NCBI GenBank assembly: GCA_027886175.1
Contig: JAJNNQ010000023.1
Span: forward strand, 1,146,501 to 1,210,500
Direction of reading: 5' to 3'
DNA length: 64,000 nt
From: Phylloscopus collybita
Taxonomy: Eukaryota; Chordata; Aves; Passeriformes; Phylloscopidae
The position numbers and the translations under genes were made by a program. Positions 49,501 to 61,500 of this stretch are shown here, piece after piece (within the stretch, counting starts at the first letter, position 1; every line of letters begins with the position of its first letter). Below the pieces are notes generated by a model that worked only from the letters and a program-made list of their open reading frames with translations, made no database searches and had not been told where the DNA came from.

Positions 49501-52500
49501 GAGCTTCCCCATCCCTCTGATCATCCTGGTGCCCTTCTGGACCCTCTCCAGCAGCTCCAGGTTCTTCCTGGGAGGCCCCCTGGTGCTGGAACCCTGGACA
49601 AGTGCTTCAGGTGAGGTCTGACAAAGCAGCACAGAGGGACAGAGTCACCTCCCTCAGCCTGCTGCCCTGGGAATGGCTGTTCCCCACATTCTTTTGAAGG
49701 TTTATATTCATTACACCCATTTTGATCCCCTGGCTGAGCTGGGGTGCTGCTCTCAGCAGGTGGGACCCCGCAGAGCCAGGCACCAGCCCAGACATGTGAT
49801 TCTCCCATCCCAACCCCATGCCATGGGTGCTTTGTCAAGGAGGAAAAACGGTTTGGAAGCCTTCCTGGTGGCTATTTTTTCTTTTAATCAATTCATTCTA
49901 ATTAGGTGCATTCTGCCTGCAGGAAATATCAGTTGCTGTCTGCTTAGCACAGTATGTTTACCATGAACTCTATTAAAATGCATAAAAGAATTATATTTCA
50001 AAGAGGTGTCGCCTATACTAAGCCTATTAACAGCACACAGGGTTTTCAATGGTATGAATTAAAGAGACAGCTTTTATTCCTAACATCTAATTATTTATAC
50101 ATTAAATATTAAATGCATTGAAAGCAATGTAAAGCAGGCCCTCTCAGCTCACTGGTCCATGGCTCAGATTGTTTGGGTTTCACATCTGTCATTACAGCTG
50201 TCAAATTATTTTATTTATTCCAGAAAAAAAAACAACCCTAAAAATTGGCGAGAAAAGCTGACAACTCAAAGAGAGGAAGGAGAAACACATCAGATCCTAA
50301 ACTGATTAAAACAGAATTCAGAATCATTCAATCCCTCTAAAGGGACTGAATCTAGAGACCCCCACACCCTAAAAGCACGAGGGACACGTGGCTGTGGGTC
50401 ACTGCATCTGGGATGCAGGTGGGGCCAACATGAAAAAGAAACAAACAGAAAAGAGGGTGGAGAATCCCTTGAAAGGAGAATGAGGAGCATTCCTGTCACC
50501 GCCCTCTGGCCCAGAGCTGGGATCTGGCAGGATGTTTTCTGTTACCCCCCAACTCTGGCACGTTCAGCAGATGAAATTAAAGCCTCCCACTGAAAGGCTT
50601 CTGTTCCCTCAAAGCCCAGATTAACTGGAAGGCAGGATTTCACATGACCCACATCTCCTGTCAGAGCTGCTGATGTTCAGCTGAGCACAATGACAGGCCT
50701 GACTCCTCCTGACACAATGGAGTTATTCACTTGTTCAAGGTCCTGGTCCCAGATTTCCCTGTCTGTCACTCCTCCAGCTCCTGTCTGATGGGCAGGCACA
50801 AGGCACTGAACTTCCACGTTCCCACTTTTTGAAACAGATGTTAACAAGGACAGTGACAAATGACCAGCTGGGGGTTTGGAACAGGCTATGGTGCTGACCC
50901 TCAGCTTGGCTGCTGAGGAATTTATCAAATTTTATTAATCAGCCTGAAACTCTGAAAGGCTCTTTGAGCAGTAACACCAGCTGCTTCAAAGCATGAGACT
51001 GCTGGGGAAAACAGGAAAACAGAAGCTCACCAAGGATGGAAGACAACACTTCTGAAGCTGAACAGCTTTGCTTTGGTACAGTGGCTGGCAGTTCAGCTTC
51101 AGTGGTGAAATCAAAGCTGGTTTGGATTGATTCATCAGCTCTTTAAATGCCATGTGCCACGCTGAGCACTCGAGAGGACAAGCTGGTACAGCCACCAAGC
51201 TGTCCTGGCTCTGGCAGAGCAGCTGAACCAGTCCCTGCTGTCCTCCCCTCAGGGCCAGCAGCCCACAGAGCATCCACAGAGCTTCCCTGTGTGCTGGGGT
51301 GGTGCCATGGACCCCCACACCCACACGAGTGGGGTGGGGCTCACCAAGACAAGCCCAGCTCCATCACACTCACAACAGAAGGGCTGAGGTCAGGAACCCA
51401 AAGCTTCTCTCCAGTTTGTCCTTTTTCCAGCCAGAGGACACTTCCAACCCCTCTAAATCCACACCTCCTTCTGCAACTCTGCATCCCTCCCCATTGGCCA
51501 GAGGAGGCTGGAAAATAAATAAGCTTTTGACTGATCTTCCCCACAGTCATGGGTGATGGCTCTGGAATCCATTCAAAACCAGTCAGGAGTCAGGGGGATG
51601 GCCCAAGGTCTCCCCTGGAGCTCAGGGGACACCCATGCTGTGTCTTTACTGAGTGGAACACTGTGCTTGGCTCACCAAGGGCCAGAGGCACCTCAGCTGC
51701 CTGTGACATCGGGACAAACTCCAAATCTCCAAACTCCAGCTCCAAATCAGGACAAACTCCAAATCTCCAAACTCCAAACTGGGACAAACTCCAAATCTCC
51801 AAACTCCAAAACAGGACAAACTCCTCTTCCTGCCACAGGACAAGAGCTGCACTTACTTGGAAGATGTTGGAGAAGTCTCTGAGGTTGAAGACGTAGTGGA
51901 ACTTGACAGCTGTTGGCAGGAAAGTGGCAGCCACCTTCCGATGCAGCCCCAGAGCCAGGGCAATGAGCTGCTGGGCTGATTTTTGCACAGCCTCTGAGAA
52001 ATTCCCACTTGCCAGGTGCTGCACTAAGATGGTGCTGTAGATCCTGGCCAGGGTGTCCTGATCAGGGTTGGAGAGAGCGAAGACACAGAAGTGGCGCTGA
52101 GGGAGAGAAAGGGAGATGTGGGAAGGTCAGAGAGATGGGAGAAACCACCTCCCAGGTCAGTGCCCTTTCTGTGGTTGGACACAGCACTAAACAATCTCCT
52201 CTGGGCTCCCCTTCCCAGGAAAGGTTGGCCCAGATGATCCCTTGAGGTCCCTTCCAACCTGGGATGCTCTGTGATCCCATCACTTGAAGTCCACCAGAAA
52301 TATGTCCCCCTTCCAGTTTCCCAGCAGAGGACAGCTGGCAGGTGCCACCTTCTGCTGGCTGAGCAAGGGATTTCCCATGGCATTTCACAAGGGAAGCTCA
52401 GTCCATTGAAGAGCTGAAAGGTCCAAAGGTCCTGCTGACCCCTGGGGAAGCCCAGGCCTGTCTCTGGTAGGAGCAGCCCCTGGAAGGTGCCACCTCCCAG

Positions 52501-55500
52501 AAGACCCTTTGTTGATTGGGAACTTGCAGAGGAAGAGAACACAGAATGGTTAATGTTAGAAAAGACCTCTGAGATCATCAAGTCCAACCTTTGAACAAAT
52601 CCCAAACCACACTGTGGAGTGCCACATCCACTCAGTTTTGAACACATCCAGAGCTGGTGACTCCACCGCTCCCCTGGGCTGCAAGTTCCAATGCCTGACC
52701 ACCAAAAAAACTTTTAAGAACTATAGTCAAGCAGTAAATATCAGCTGGAGGAAGGTAAAATCTGCTTGTCTGAACCAGAAGTTTTCCTGAGGGTGGGTGG
52801 CTGGGAACTTGTGACTTCTCCCTCCCAGTGAGCAGCGAAACAAGAGGAAACACAAAGAAGGGAGAAGGGCAGCAGGTCAGGAATTGCAGTCACTCCACAG
52901 ATCCAAGCTGTTTCCACTGATTGAACAGCAGGATCTGCCATAGGTTCTCCTGAAGCCTTTAAGCCCGAACAATCCACCCAAAAATCAAGGCCATGGAGCA
53001 GGGCTTTACCTGGAGCCGGGGGTTGATGGTGAAGCTCCCTGCAGTGGGGTTCATGCAGGACACGTACTGCACGTTGCTGATCTCCTTCAGGGACAGCCTG
53101 CTCCTGTCGTACCTTGGGGCACAGCAAAAGCCACAGATGGTGACCACAGCCAGGGCTGCTGTCCTTTGGCTGTGTCTGTGGGCACCCCTTGTGGCTTCAG
53201 GGGGTCACATCCTGCCCCTCTCCAGGGAGCAGAGCCTGCTGCATGTCTGCTTCCAGCCCAGACCACCCCCTAAACCCCACGTTGCTGCAACCAGGGTGGA
53301 CCAAAAGCTCTCAGCCCAGCCCCAGCAGGCTCCTGTACCAGTGGCCGTAGTCCAGGTGCTGCCTGAGCAGGGTGTGGGGCTGCACGGTGCCGTAGGCGTC
53401 CACCTCGGGCATGTTCAGGTCATCGATGAAGTACACCAGCCTCTTGGTGCCTGGAGGGCCGTAGTTCCTGCCAGCCTTTTTGTCCAGAGGCTTCTCCAGC
53501 ACACCTGTAGGGGCAGGAGTTGTAGCCCTGGTTGGTGCCTGAGATGTTTTGGTTTCTCTGAAACTCTTTCCCAAACACTGTTCTGTCAACAAGAGACACG
53601 TTTTCCTGACTGTAACCTTTGTTTGCATTCCTTTCCCTAGGAGGGACTTCTTGATGTCCCTCTGGTTTGACCAATGTGATTAAAGAAGCTTGTCTTTCTT
53701 TAACCAATTAAGGTGTTCTCTGTAGAATAGTATATATTTAAAAAAAAAAAAAATTGCCAAAAATGAACGGAGTCAATTGTCAGCCTTCTGAAGTCAGAGT
53801 CTGTGTTGCTGTGATCTGTAACAGCATCAACAAGTGACTGGGAATGATTACTCAGCCCCAGCCCTCCCAGCTCCACCTGTGATGTTTGTGGTTTTGCAGG
53901 AAGAGCTGGTCCTGGCACAGGACACTGCTCCCAGCAGGACAGTGGCTGTTCCCAGGTCAGGGGTCCTGTCTGGGGCTGGCAGGATGCTGGCTGTCCCCAG
54001 GCTGTGGCTGGGGGTGGGGTCCTGCAGGGTGCCTTGGGCAGATTTTTGGTCCAACTCCACCCAAATCACCAAGTTTTCAAAGCCTCCTCACAAACAAAAC
54101 GCAGCAAACTCTGCCTGCTCCAAGCCAGGTCTGCTCCAGAGCAAACACAGGCTTGCCATGCAAGATAAAGCTTTTTGCATCCCTCCTGCAAATTTGTTTT
54201 AACTCCTCCTGGCTGAGGTTATCCTGGTCCCTAGCACAGCACAGGACTCACTGCCTGTGTCCCCAAACATGGGCAGCAGTGACTTGGCTCTGGGATGGAG
54301 CTTTCTTTCACAAAGCCCACGAGCTGATTTTGTGAAAGAAAATGCTTTTTTTTTTAACATCTTTTAGATAAATGAAAAGGGTGGTTTTTTAGGGCCTGGA
54401 GAACTTTCAGTCAATCAAAAATAATATTACACATATTCAAATGCACCCAGGAGGAGAGGGAACGGCCTCAGGCTGGGCCAGGGCAGGCTCAGGGTGGGCA
54501 GCAGCAGGAATTTCCCCATGGAAAGGGAGCTCAGGGCTTGGAAGTGCCCAGGGAGGGTTGGAGTGTCCATCCCTGGAGGTGCCCAAGGAATTCCTGGAGG
54601 TGGCACTCAGAGCTCTGGGCTGGGGACAGGGTGGGCATGGGGCAAAGCTGGGACTGGATGATCCTGGAGATCTTTTCCAACCTCAGGGATTCTGTGAGTC
54701 TCTTCACCAGACTGAACAGCCCCAAACACCTCCAAGTTTCCTGATCCCCTCCCCAGCATCACCCAAAGCTCCAGATGAACCCAACAAGACTCAATCCCAA
54801 CACAAGCTGTCCCATCCCCACCCAGTTTTAAGGGGAATCCCACATGAGTAAGGGAGAGCGTGGAGAGAAAACCTCTCCTTTGGAAACTCTGGAAAAATCC
54901 CATTTGTTTTTGCAGAAGGCTGAGGTTGTGTGCTGCTCCAGACTGTAGCACACTGGGAATATTTTACAATGCTGGAATGACATTTAATGCAAATCACCCC
55001 ACACTGCTGCACAAAATGTTTTTATAGGTTATTGATTCCTTTCACTGCGGCCTGAACAACCTTTACTGCCTCAGGGGAGGGGCAAAGCAAAGAGCAGCAG
55101 CTTTTCTGGGCCCTGGGATGATTTTCCTGCCAGGGAATTTCTTGGAGCCCATCCTCACTCCCAGGTGCTCCCAGCCCTCCTGGAGATGGAGGCAGAATTT
55201 GTTTCAGAATTTGTTTCACTGCCACAGTTTGGGGTTATCACCAGCCCTGGAAGCAGCAGCATGGCAAGGAGCAGTCCTTTTGTAATTAGGGACAACTGGG
55301 AGTTTTGATAAAAAAAAAAAAAATTGTTCAAATGCACACTTCAGCCATGCCTTATCAAGGGCAAAAGTTATTAGGGAAAATTTATATTCTGGAGGTTTTT
55401 TTTGGTTTGTTTTTTTTTTTCACACCACACATCTTTTAAAACCCCATTTGTTTCCTGCTTGGGTGCCCTGCAGACAGCCTGGTTACCCACTAAGAATTCA

Positions 55501-58500
55501 GCTGTTTTCTTGTCACAGACAGTTCTGCACAAAGCCATGAGCTGTGCTTAGAAAAATGATAGATTTTCCCTCAGCGGAGCCTCTCTCCCCCTTCAATAAA
55601 ACCACAATATTTGAAATTTCTGGTAGCAAGTCAAATTAAGTGTTTCAAATAAGCATTTAATTTAAATTTAATTAGGCCTTAATTAACATATAAAATCAGC
55701 CCTTTTCGAGGTTAAACAAGGATGCAGGAGATTCATCATAGTGAAAGGCAATTACTGGGGATGAGGTGACATGTTTGTGGAAGTTACATTTTAATTCAAA
55801 GCCAAGCCCACAGTGATCCTGAAGGGTCCCTGCTCTGGGCTCCTGACACGTCCCCATCAGCCCCTCACTCACTGCACACCAGACTTGGCAAGGGTGGCTC
55901 CTCTCACCTGGATGGCCAAGGGGGAAAAAAGTACCCAACTTAAAAAAAACCAACATTTATTGTCATTTCCTTGAGGCAGATCTGCAGTGGGGAGGTGGGG
56001 AATGAGGGCAGGAGTGCAGCAGATGGAGGAGCAGAGGTCCAAGAGGCCATGGAGCAGCACACTAGAGGCTCCAGGCTCCACAGGATGTGGGATTTGGTCA
56101 CAATACACCAAAGAAAATCCCCAAACTGCGCTCAGGTTTGGGCACAGAGAGGGTCTGGCAGCTTTTAACCCCTCTGTAGATGAAAATCTGTAAGCTACAG
56201 GCCCCACAAAGATTGTTTGAGCCACATCCCTGTGCTTCCCCTGAAGAGTAAAGCTCTGCAACTCAAAAATCTCTCTCCCAGCAGACTAAGAACTCCTGGA
56301 TTTCAGGTTGGCTCTTTCTAAAGGAAATAAAAACTAAAATCCCAAACTGCTTTGGATTCCCATTTTACAAATCTAAAGAGGCACCTGCTGGGGAAGGCAA
56401 AAAAGCAGCCAACTGACAAACTCCACAAAAAAGGGACAAATTAACTAAAAAATGAGCAGTGGGGAAGGATGCCAAGCAGCATAAATCAGCACTTGCCTGT
56501 GATGAAGACGTGCTGGGCTCTGCAGAGGAAAGAAGGGGAGGGCTCAGCCCCGGAGCTCAGAGCAACAGGGACACCCTGTACCTGCCCCACACCTGCACAC
56601 ACTCACCTGGGCAGGTGGGGAACACCAGCCCCCCCCCCCAGGCAGCTGAGCACGCTCAGCTCAGCCCCTTCCCCAACCCAGGGCACTTCCCACTGCAGGA
56701 TGGAAAGGAAAAAGGGAGGGTACAGCCATCATACTGGTGAGATTGGCCAGAAGGGGAGGTTTTACCCATTTTTTTCCCTGAAGAACCAGTAGCCCAAATA
56801 ATTTGCTGTTTGAAGAGGCACCAGCAAGCCCAGAGACCATCCAAAGCCTGCTCCAGAGAACAGATGTGGCCCCAGAGGATGGGCTGGACCTGTGCTGTCA
56901 CCTCTCTGGGAGCAGAACAGCCCCAGAGAGCAATTTCAAACTACAAAACCTTTCTGAAAACCTCTGCAGTGGTGGGAGCGTGGCAGAGCAGGGATGAAGC
57001 CAGGGACACTCGTGTCCCCCAGCCAGGAACAACCCAAAGAGGGAAGGTTTAATCCCTGGTGCCCCTGAGCCTTCACAAAATCATGGAATGGGTTGGGAGG
57101 GACCTTAAATCCCACCCAGTGCCACCCCTGCCCTGGCAGGGACACCTCCCACTGTCCCAGGCTGCTCCCAGCCCCAGTGCCCAGCCTGGGGGCAGCCCCA
57201 GCTGCTCAGAGGAAGCAGAAGATGATCTCAGTTGGTCAGAGCCAAGGTTATGGATTTCATTCCCAGGTGGGCCATGCACTCAAGAAGTGGTGGACTTGAT
57301 GATCCTTGTGGGTCCCTTCCAGCTCAGAATTTTCTGTGATTTCGGGACATTTAGGTTAAACCCAGCTGCATAAAGGAAGCAGTGTGGTTTACAGTGACTC
57401 ATGGTTTTAATTCAACTCAAACCAGGTTGCTTGGTTACTGGTTAATAAATATATATCAAATTATTTTGTCTATCATTGGACACCATTCCAAAATGAGACA
57501 CCTTTCAAGAATCTCCTGCTTTTTCTTCATCTATGAAGAGACTACACAACAAAACTGACTCTACCTCGGTCTCAAACCTAATTTTTTCACGGATGTTTCA
57601 AAATCCTCATCAGCAATATTCTTATGGACTTCCCTGGGGCCAGAAATTCCTTGGGGGTCTGAGCTCTGTGCCCCTGGGGAGGGAGGTGGGAGCTGCTCTG
57701 TGGGACATGTTGGGCTGTGGCAGGATGGGAGGACAGCCCTGGCTCCAGCCTGCACACATCCATGAGCACCAATCTCACTGCTAATTGGGATGCAGTTCCC
57801 ATCACTGCACCCTGAGGACAGTCTGGATCCACTCCAAGAAACCCATCTTATTCTTCAATTCCAGCATGTTAAAGACACACTTCAAATCAAATACAAGCCA
57901 TGAAAACCACAGCAGATTGAAGGCTGGGCTTTGGCACAGCCCTGAACCAGAGTGGTGGGGTTAAGAATGCAAATTCTCAGCTTGGAGAACATCATCTCCA
58001 TGAAAACCAGGGCTCTGCTTAGTGGAGAGTTTCACTCTGGGATTCTGAGTGTGCCCAGGACAACACGGGCAATTCACCCACGGGTCTTCCCTTGAGCTTC
58101 CCAGTGCACATCCCCCTCCAAACCCCAGTGGATGCCCCAGGAATGTCACAGAACCACGGAATTAACCAGGCTGGAAAAGACCTTTGAGATCATCGAGTCC
58201 AACCTGTGACCCAACACCACCTTTGAAGTACTAACCCCCCTTTCTGCCCCCTGTCCGCAATGCTAGCTCAGATTTTGGGAGGCTTTGGGGGAGTAGGCTT
58301 CAGGATAGGGAAAAGAAATCCAAAAGAGGCTCCTTACCTCAGGGGATATTCCAAGGCTTTATTCTTGAAGGGGTCCGGAGGCAAAGAGAGAGAACATGGA
58401 GGAGCAGGGGGTTTTATTAGTCTCTGTCTGGGGTGGGATGGCTGGCACAGAGCCATAGGTCAGAGATAAGGGAAAGGTAGGGTTAAACTACCTGGTTACA

Positions 58501-61500
58501 GGCTCTGGGGGGTTCTGAGGGGAATTCCCAAAGGAATGCAACACACCTTGTCAACCAAAATGAGTGCCACAGCCAGCCTTTCCTTAAACACCTCCAGGGA
58601 CGGTGACTGTTGCCACGGTTTGTGCCTGTCCTGTTTTGATTTCTGAGAATTCTGTTCCCAGGACAGAACTGCTAAACAAGTCATGCTATTTTGTAAACTA
58701 AGATGTTTTTCCACACATTTTCCCATGGGAAGGACTTCGCATGATGGTCTCTACAAGTGACCAATGGTTCCAGGAGTCCCCACCTCTAAGGTGGGTGCTT
58801 TGTAAAAAGGTATAAAATAGGTTTGGACAATAAACCTCCCAGCTCCCTCCTTGGGAGTCCACAGCCTTCTGAACGAGTCCACATCTCCTCCTTTGTGTCC
58901 CACAGCGACAGGTGACTCCACCACCCTCCCTGGGCAGCCCATTCCAATGCCCAACCACTCCTTCAGCAAAGAAATTCTCCCTGCTGTCCAACCTGAACCT
59001 CCCCCGGCGCAGCTTGAAGAGCTTACCTTGCAGCGTGGCAGAGGTGGTGTAGTAGTTGAAGGGGACCTTCCTCACCAGGAAGAGGTCGGTGTCCAGCGAG
59101 CAGAGCGTGTCCCCCAGCAGCACTGACTTGCCCGTGCCAGCAGTGCCCACCAGCAGCACGGGGCGCCGGCGCTGCAGCAGCCTGCCCACCAGGAACCGCA
59201 GGCGAACCGTCTCGGCCGTGGGCACCAGGCAGGCCTGGGGAGGGCACACACTGTTGCCATGCTTTGTGCCTACCATGTTTTGGTTTTGGGAAATTCTGTC
59301 CCCAGGCACTCTTTTGCTACACATAATGTAAACTACCTTGTTTTTCCACATTTGTTCCCAGAGGAGGGACTTCGTGTAGTAGTCTCTAGAACTGACCAAT
59401 AGTTCCCAAAGGTCCCACCTCTAAGGTGGGCACATCTGAAAAAGCATAAAAGTAGCTGGAGAAATAAACCGGAGTCTCCTTCCTGCAAAGGGACCACACA
59501 GCCCTTCTGAATCACTCCCTGCCTCCATTATTGTGTCCAACAGTGACAACACACAGCAACCACCTCAGTGCCCCCCAGCTCTGCCACTGGGCGAGGATGG
59601 GTTCCTCCAGGAATGGGGACACGGGAGTATAGCTACGGTTGGTGCCTGCTGTGTTTTGGTTTCAGGAAATTCTGTTCCCAGGGACAGAACTGGTAAACAA
59701 AGTCATGCTATTGTAAACTAAGATATTGTTCTACGTGTTTCCCGAAGGAGGGATGTTGCCACGCTTCGTGCCTGCCATGTTTTGGTTTTGGGAAATTCTT
59801 TTCCCAGGCACTCTTTCTAGTAAACAAGGTCACATATTGTAAACTACCTTGTTTTGCACATATTTTCCCAGAGGAGGGATTTTGCGTGGTGGTCTCTGGA
59901 ACTGACCAATGGTTCCCAAAGGTCCCACCTCTAAGGTGGGCACATCTATAAAATGCATTAAAGAAGCCTGAGAAATAAACCAGTGGCTCCTCCTGGATGA
60001 GGGGTCCACGCAGCCTTCTGTCCACTCCCTGCCTCCATTTATTGTGTCCAACAGCGACCTCGGGACTTTGCTTGATGGTCTCCTCAAGTGGCCAATGGGT
60101 CCAGGTCCCCACCTCTAAAGTGGGTGCTTTGTAGAAAGGTATAAAATAGGTTTGGACAATAAATTGTGGCTCCTCCTTGTTAGGAGTCCACAGCCTTCTA
60201 AACCAGACTCGTGTCTTTTCTTCATGTCCAACAGCGACATGGGAGTGTAGTCATGGTTCGTGCCTGCCATGTTTTGATTTTTGGAAATTCTTTTCCCAGG
60301 CACACTTCTAGTAAACAAGGGTATGTTATTGTAAGCTATCCTGTTTATAAAATTGTAGACATGGTGTGTGCATTTCAATATATTCCACCTTGACAAATTG
60401 TTGCACCATAAAGATCCTTATTAAACACAGGAATAAAAACCTCCTTATGTCTATCCCATAATTGTTTCTGACTCTGAATTCTAGGACTAAGAAAAGGCAT
60501 CACCACCACCTCACAGCCACCTCCTGGGAGAGCCAGGAGTGTGTCAGGTGAGCCCAGCTTCCAGGCTGCACTAGGGAAGGAATGACCTGCTGCTGCCAGC
60601 CATTAAAATCTGTCTTTCCAGGTGAACCCCTGGGAGCAGCATCTGGATCTCCCCAACAAAAATCACACCTTGCCAAAACAGTGATGATTTTTACAAGTCA
60701 TCTGCTCACTGTGGCACTTCTGAAAAAACAGGGAAGTGCAACTGGCGACCACAATTCACTACCTGAGGAGCTCTTTTCTTGGCCCAACCATAAACCCATG
60801 TCTATGTGCAGCCAAGGAGAACAACAACATGTCTTGGTGTCTCAGAGGCTTTGTCCCTGCTTTGTTTCACCTCTTCTCTCTGCACCCTGGGCACAGCAGC
60901 TCCCTGGCCCTGCTGTACATCACTCATGCTTGGAAGATGGATGGAGGTTGTGCTGTTACAGCCAAAGCACAGCAAAAAAAAACCCAGATGGGTGATTTAG
61001 TTGGACCTCATAAAGAATTCCAGCAGTGCCTGGCCTTTCACCAGACTTCATGGAAACACCCACGTTCAGCCACTAAAACACAGGGAACTGCTGGGGTCAC
61101 CTACCTGCAGTGGCACCTCTGGATCAAATTCAAACTGGGGAATAAGTTTGGACCAAGGCTCCAACTTCTTCGTTTCTGGATCAATGTAAAAGTCAAAGAC
61201 TGTGCCCTGAGAAGGGAACTTGATCGTCCTGAATTCTGCCACCCACCACTTGCTGAACTCCACTCTGTAGTCCACGAGCTGCAGGACAAAAAGAGAAGAA
61301 AACAGACAAATCTGGAGAAATTCCTTAGAGATGGAGAATGTTATTTATCCCAGTCCACCAGAGTGGGATTAGTCCTTAAAAATATATTCCACAGTATAAC
61401 AATCTTATCCTTTTTCCTATTATTAAGTCTAATTTTTCATTTTCTTCCTTTTTTCTCATCACTCCTATTTATTCCCCTAAATAATTCATCCTCTGTGTTG

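Larger units (their letters stand above)
48908..51856 (-). other. Intron w6-w7
   Basis: Contains CR1 49110-49690 and the short tandem array 51711-51825. 49860-50260 is A/T-rich and low in repeats, and 50260-51700 is unique. No gene is seen. Confidence 0.8.
52097..53009 (-). other. Intron w5-w6
   Basis: Contains two CR1 tails in opposite orientation (52200-52283 plus, 52543-52705 minus). Otherwise featureless. Confidence 0.8.
53505..59026 (-). other. Intron w3-w4 (5.5 kb)
   Basis: Contains the LTR at the w4 acceptor, CR1 tails at 54462, 57076, 57280 and 58147, and the CR1-with-LTR composite at the w3 donor. 54710-57070 has A/T-rich parts (55360-55700) but no gene I can support. Confidence 0.8.
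59235..61104 (-). other. Intron w2-w3
   Basis: 59252-60350 is almost entirely family A LTR (four copies, one nested, one truncated). 60351-61104 is unique. Confidence 0.87.

Noticed and set aside
53521..60350. Complete endogenous retrovirus
   Set aside because: Only LTRs are present. No gag, pol or env-like reading frame lies between any pair, and most copies have their own target duplications as solo LTRs.
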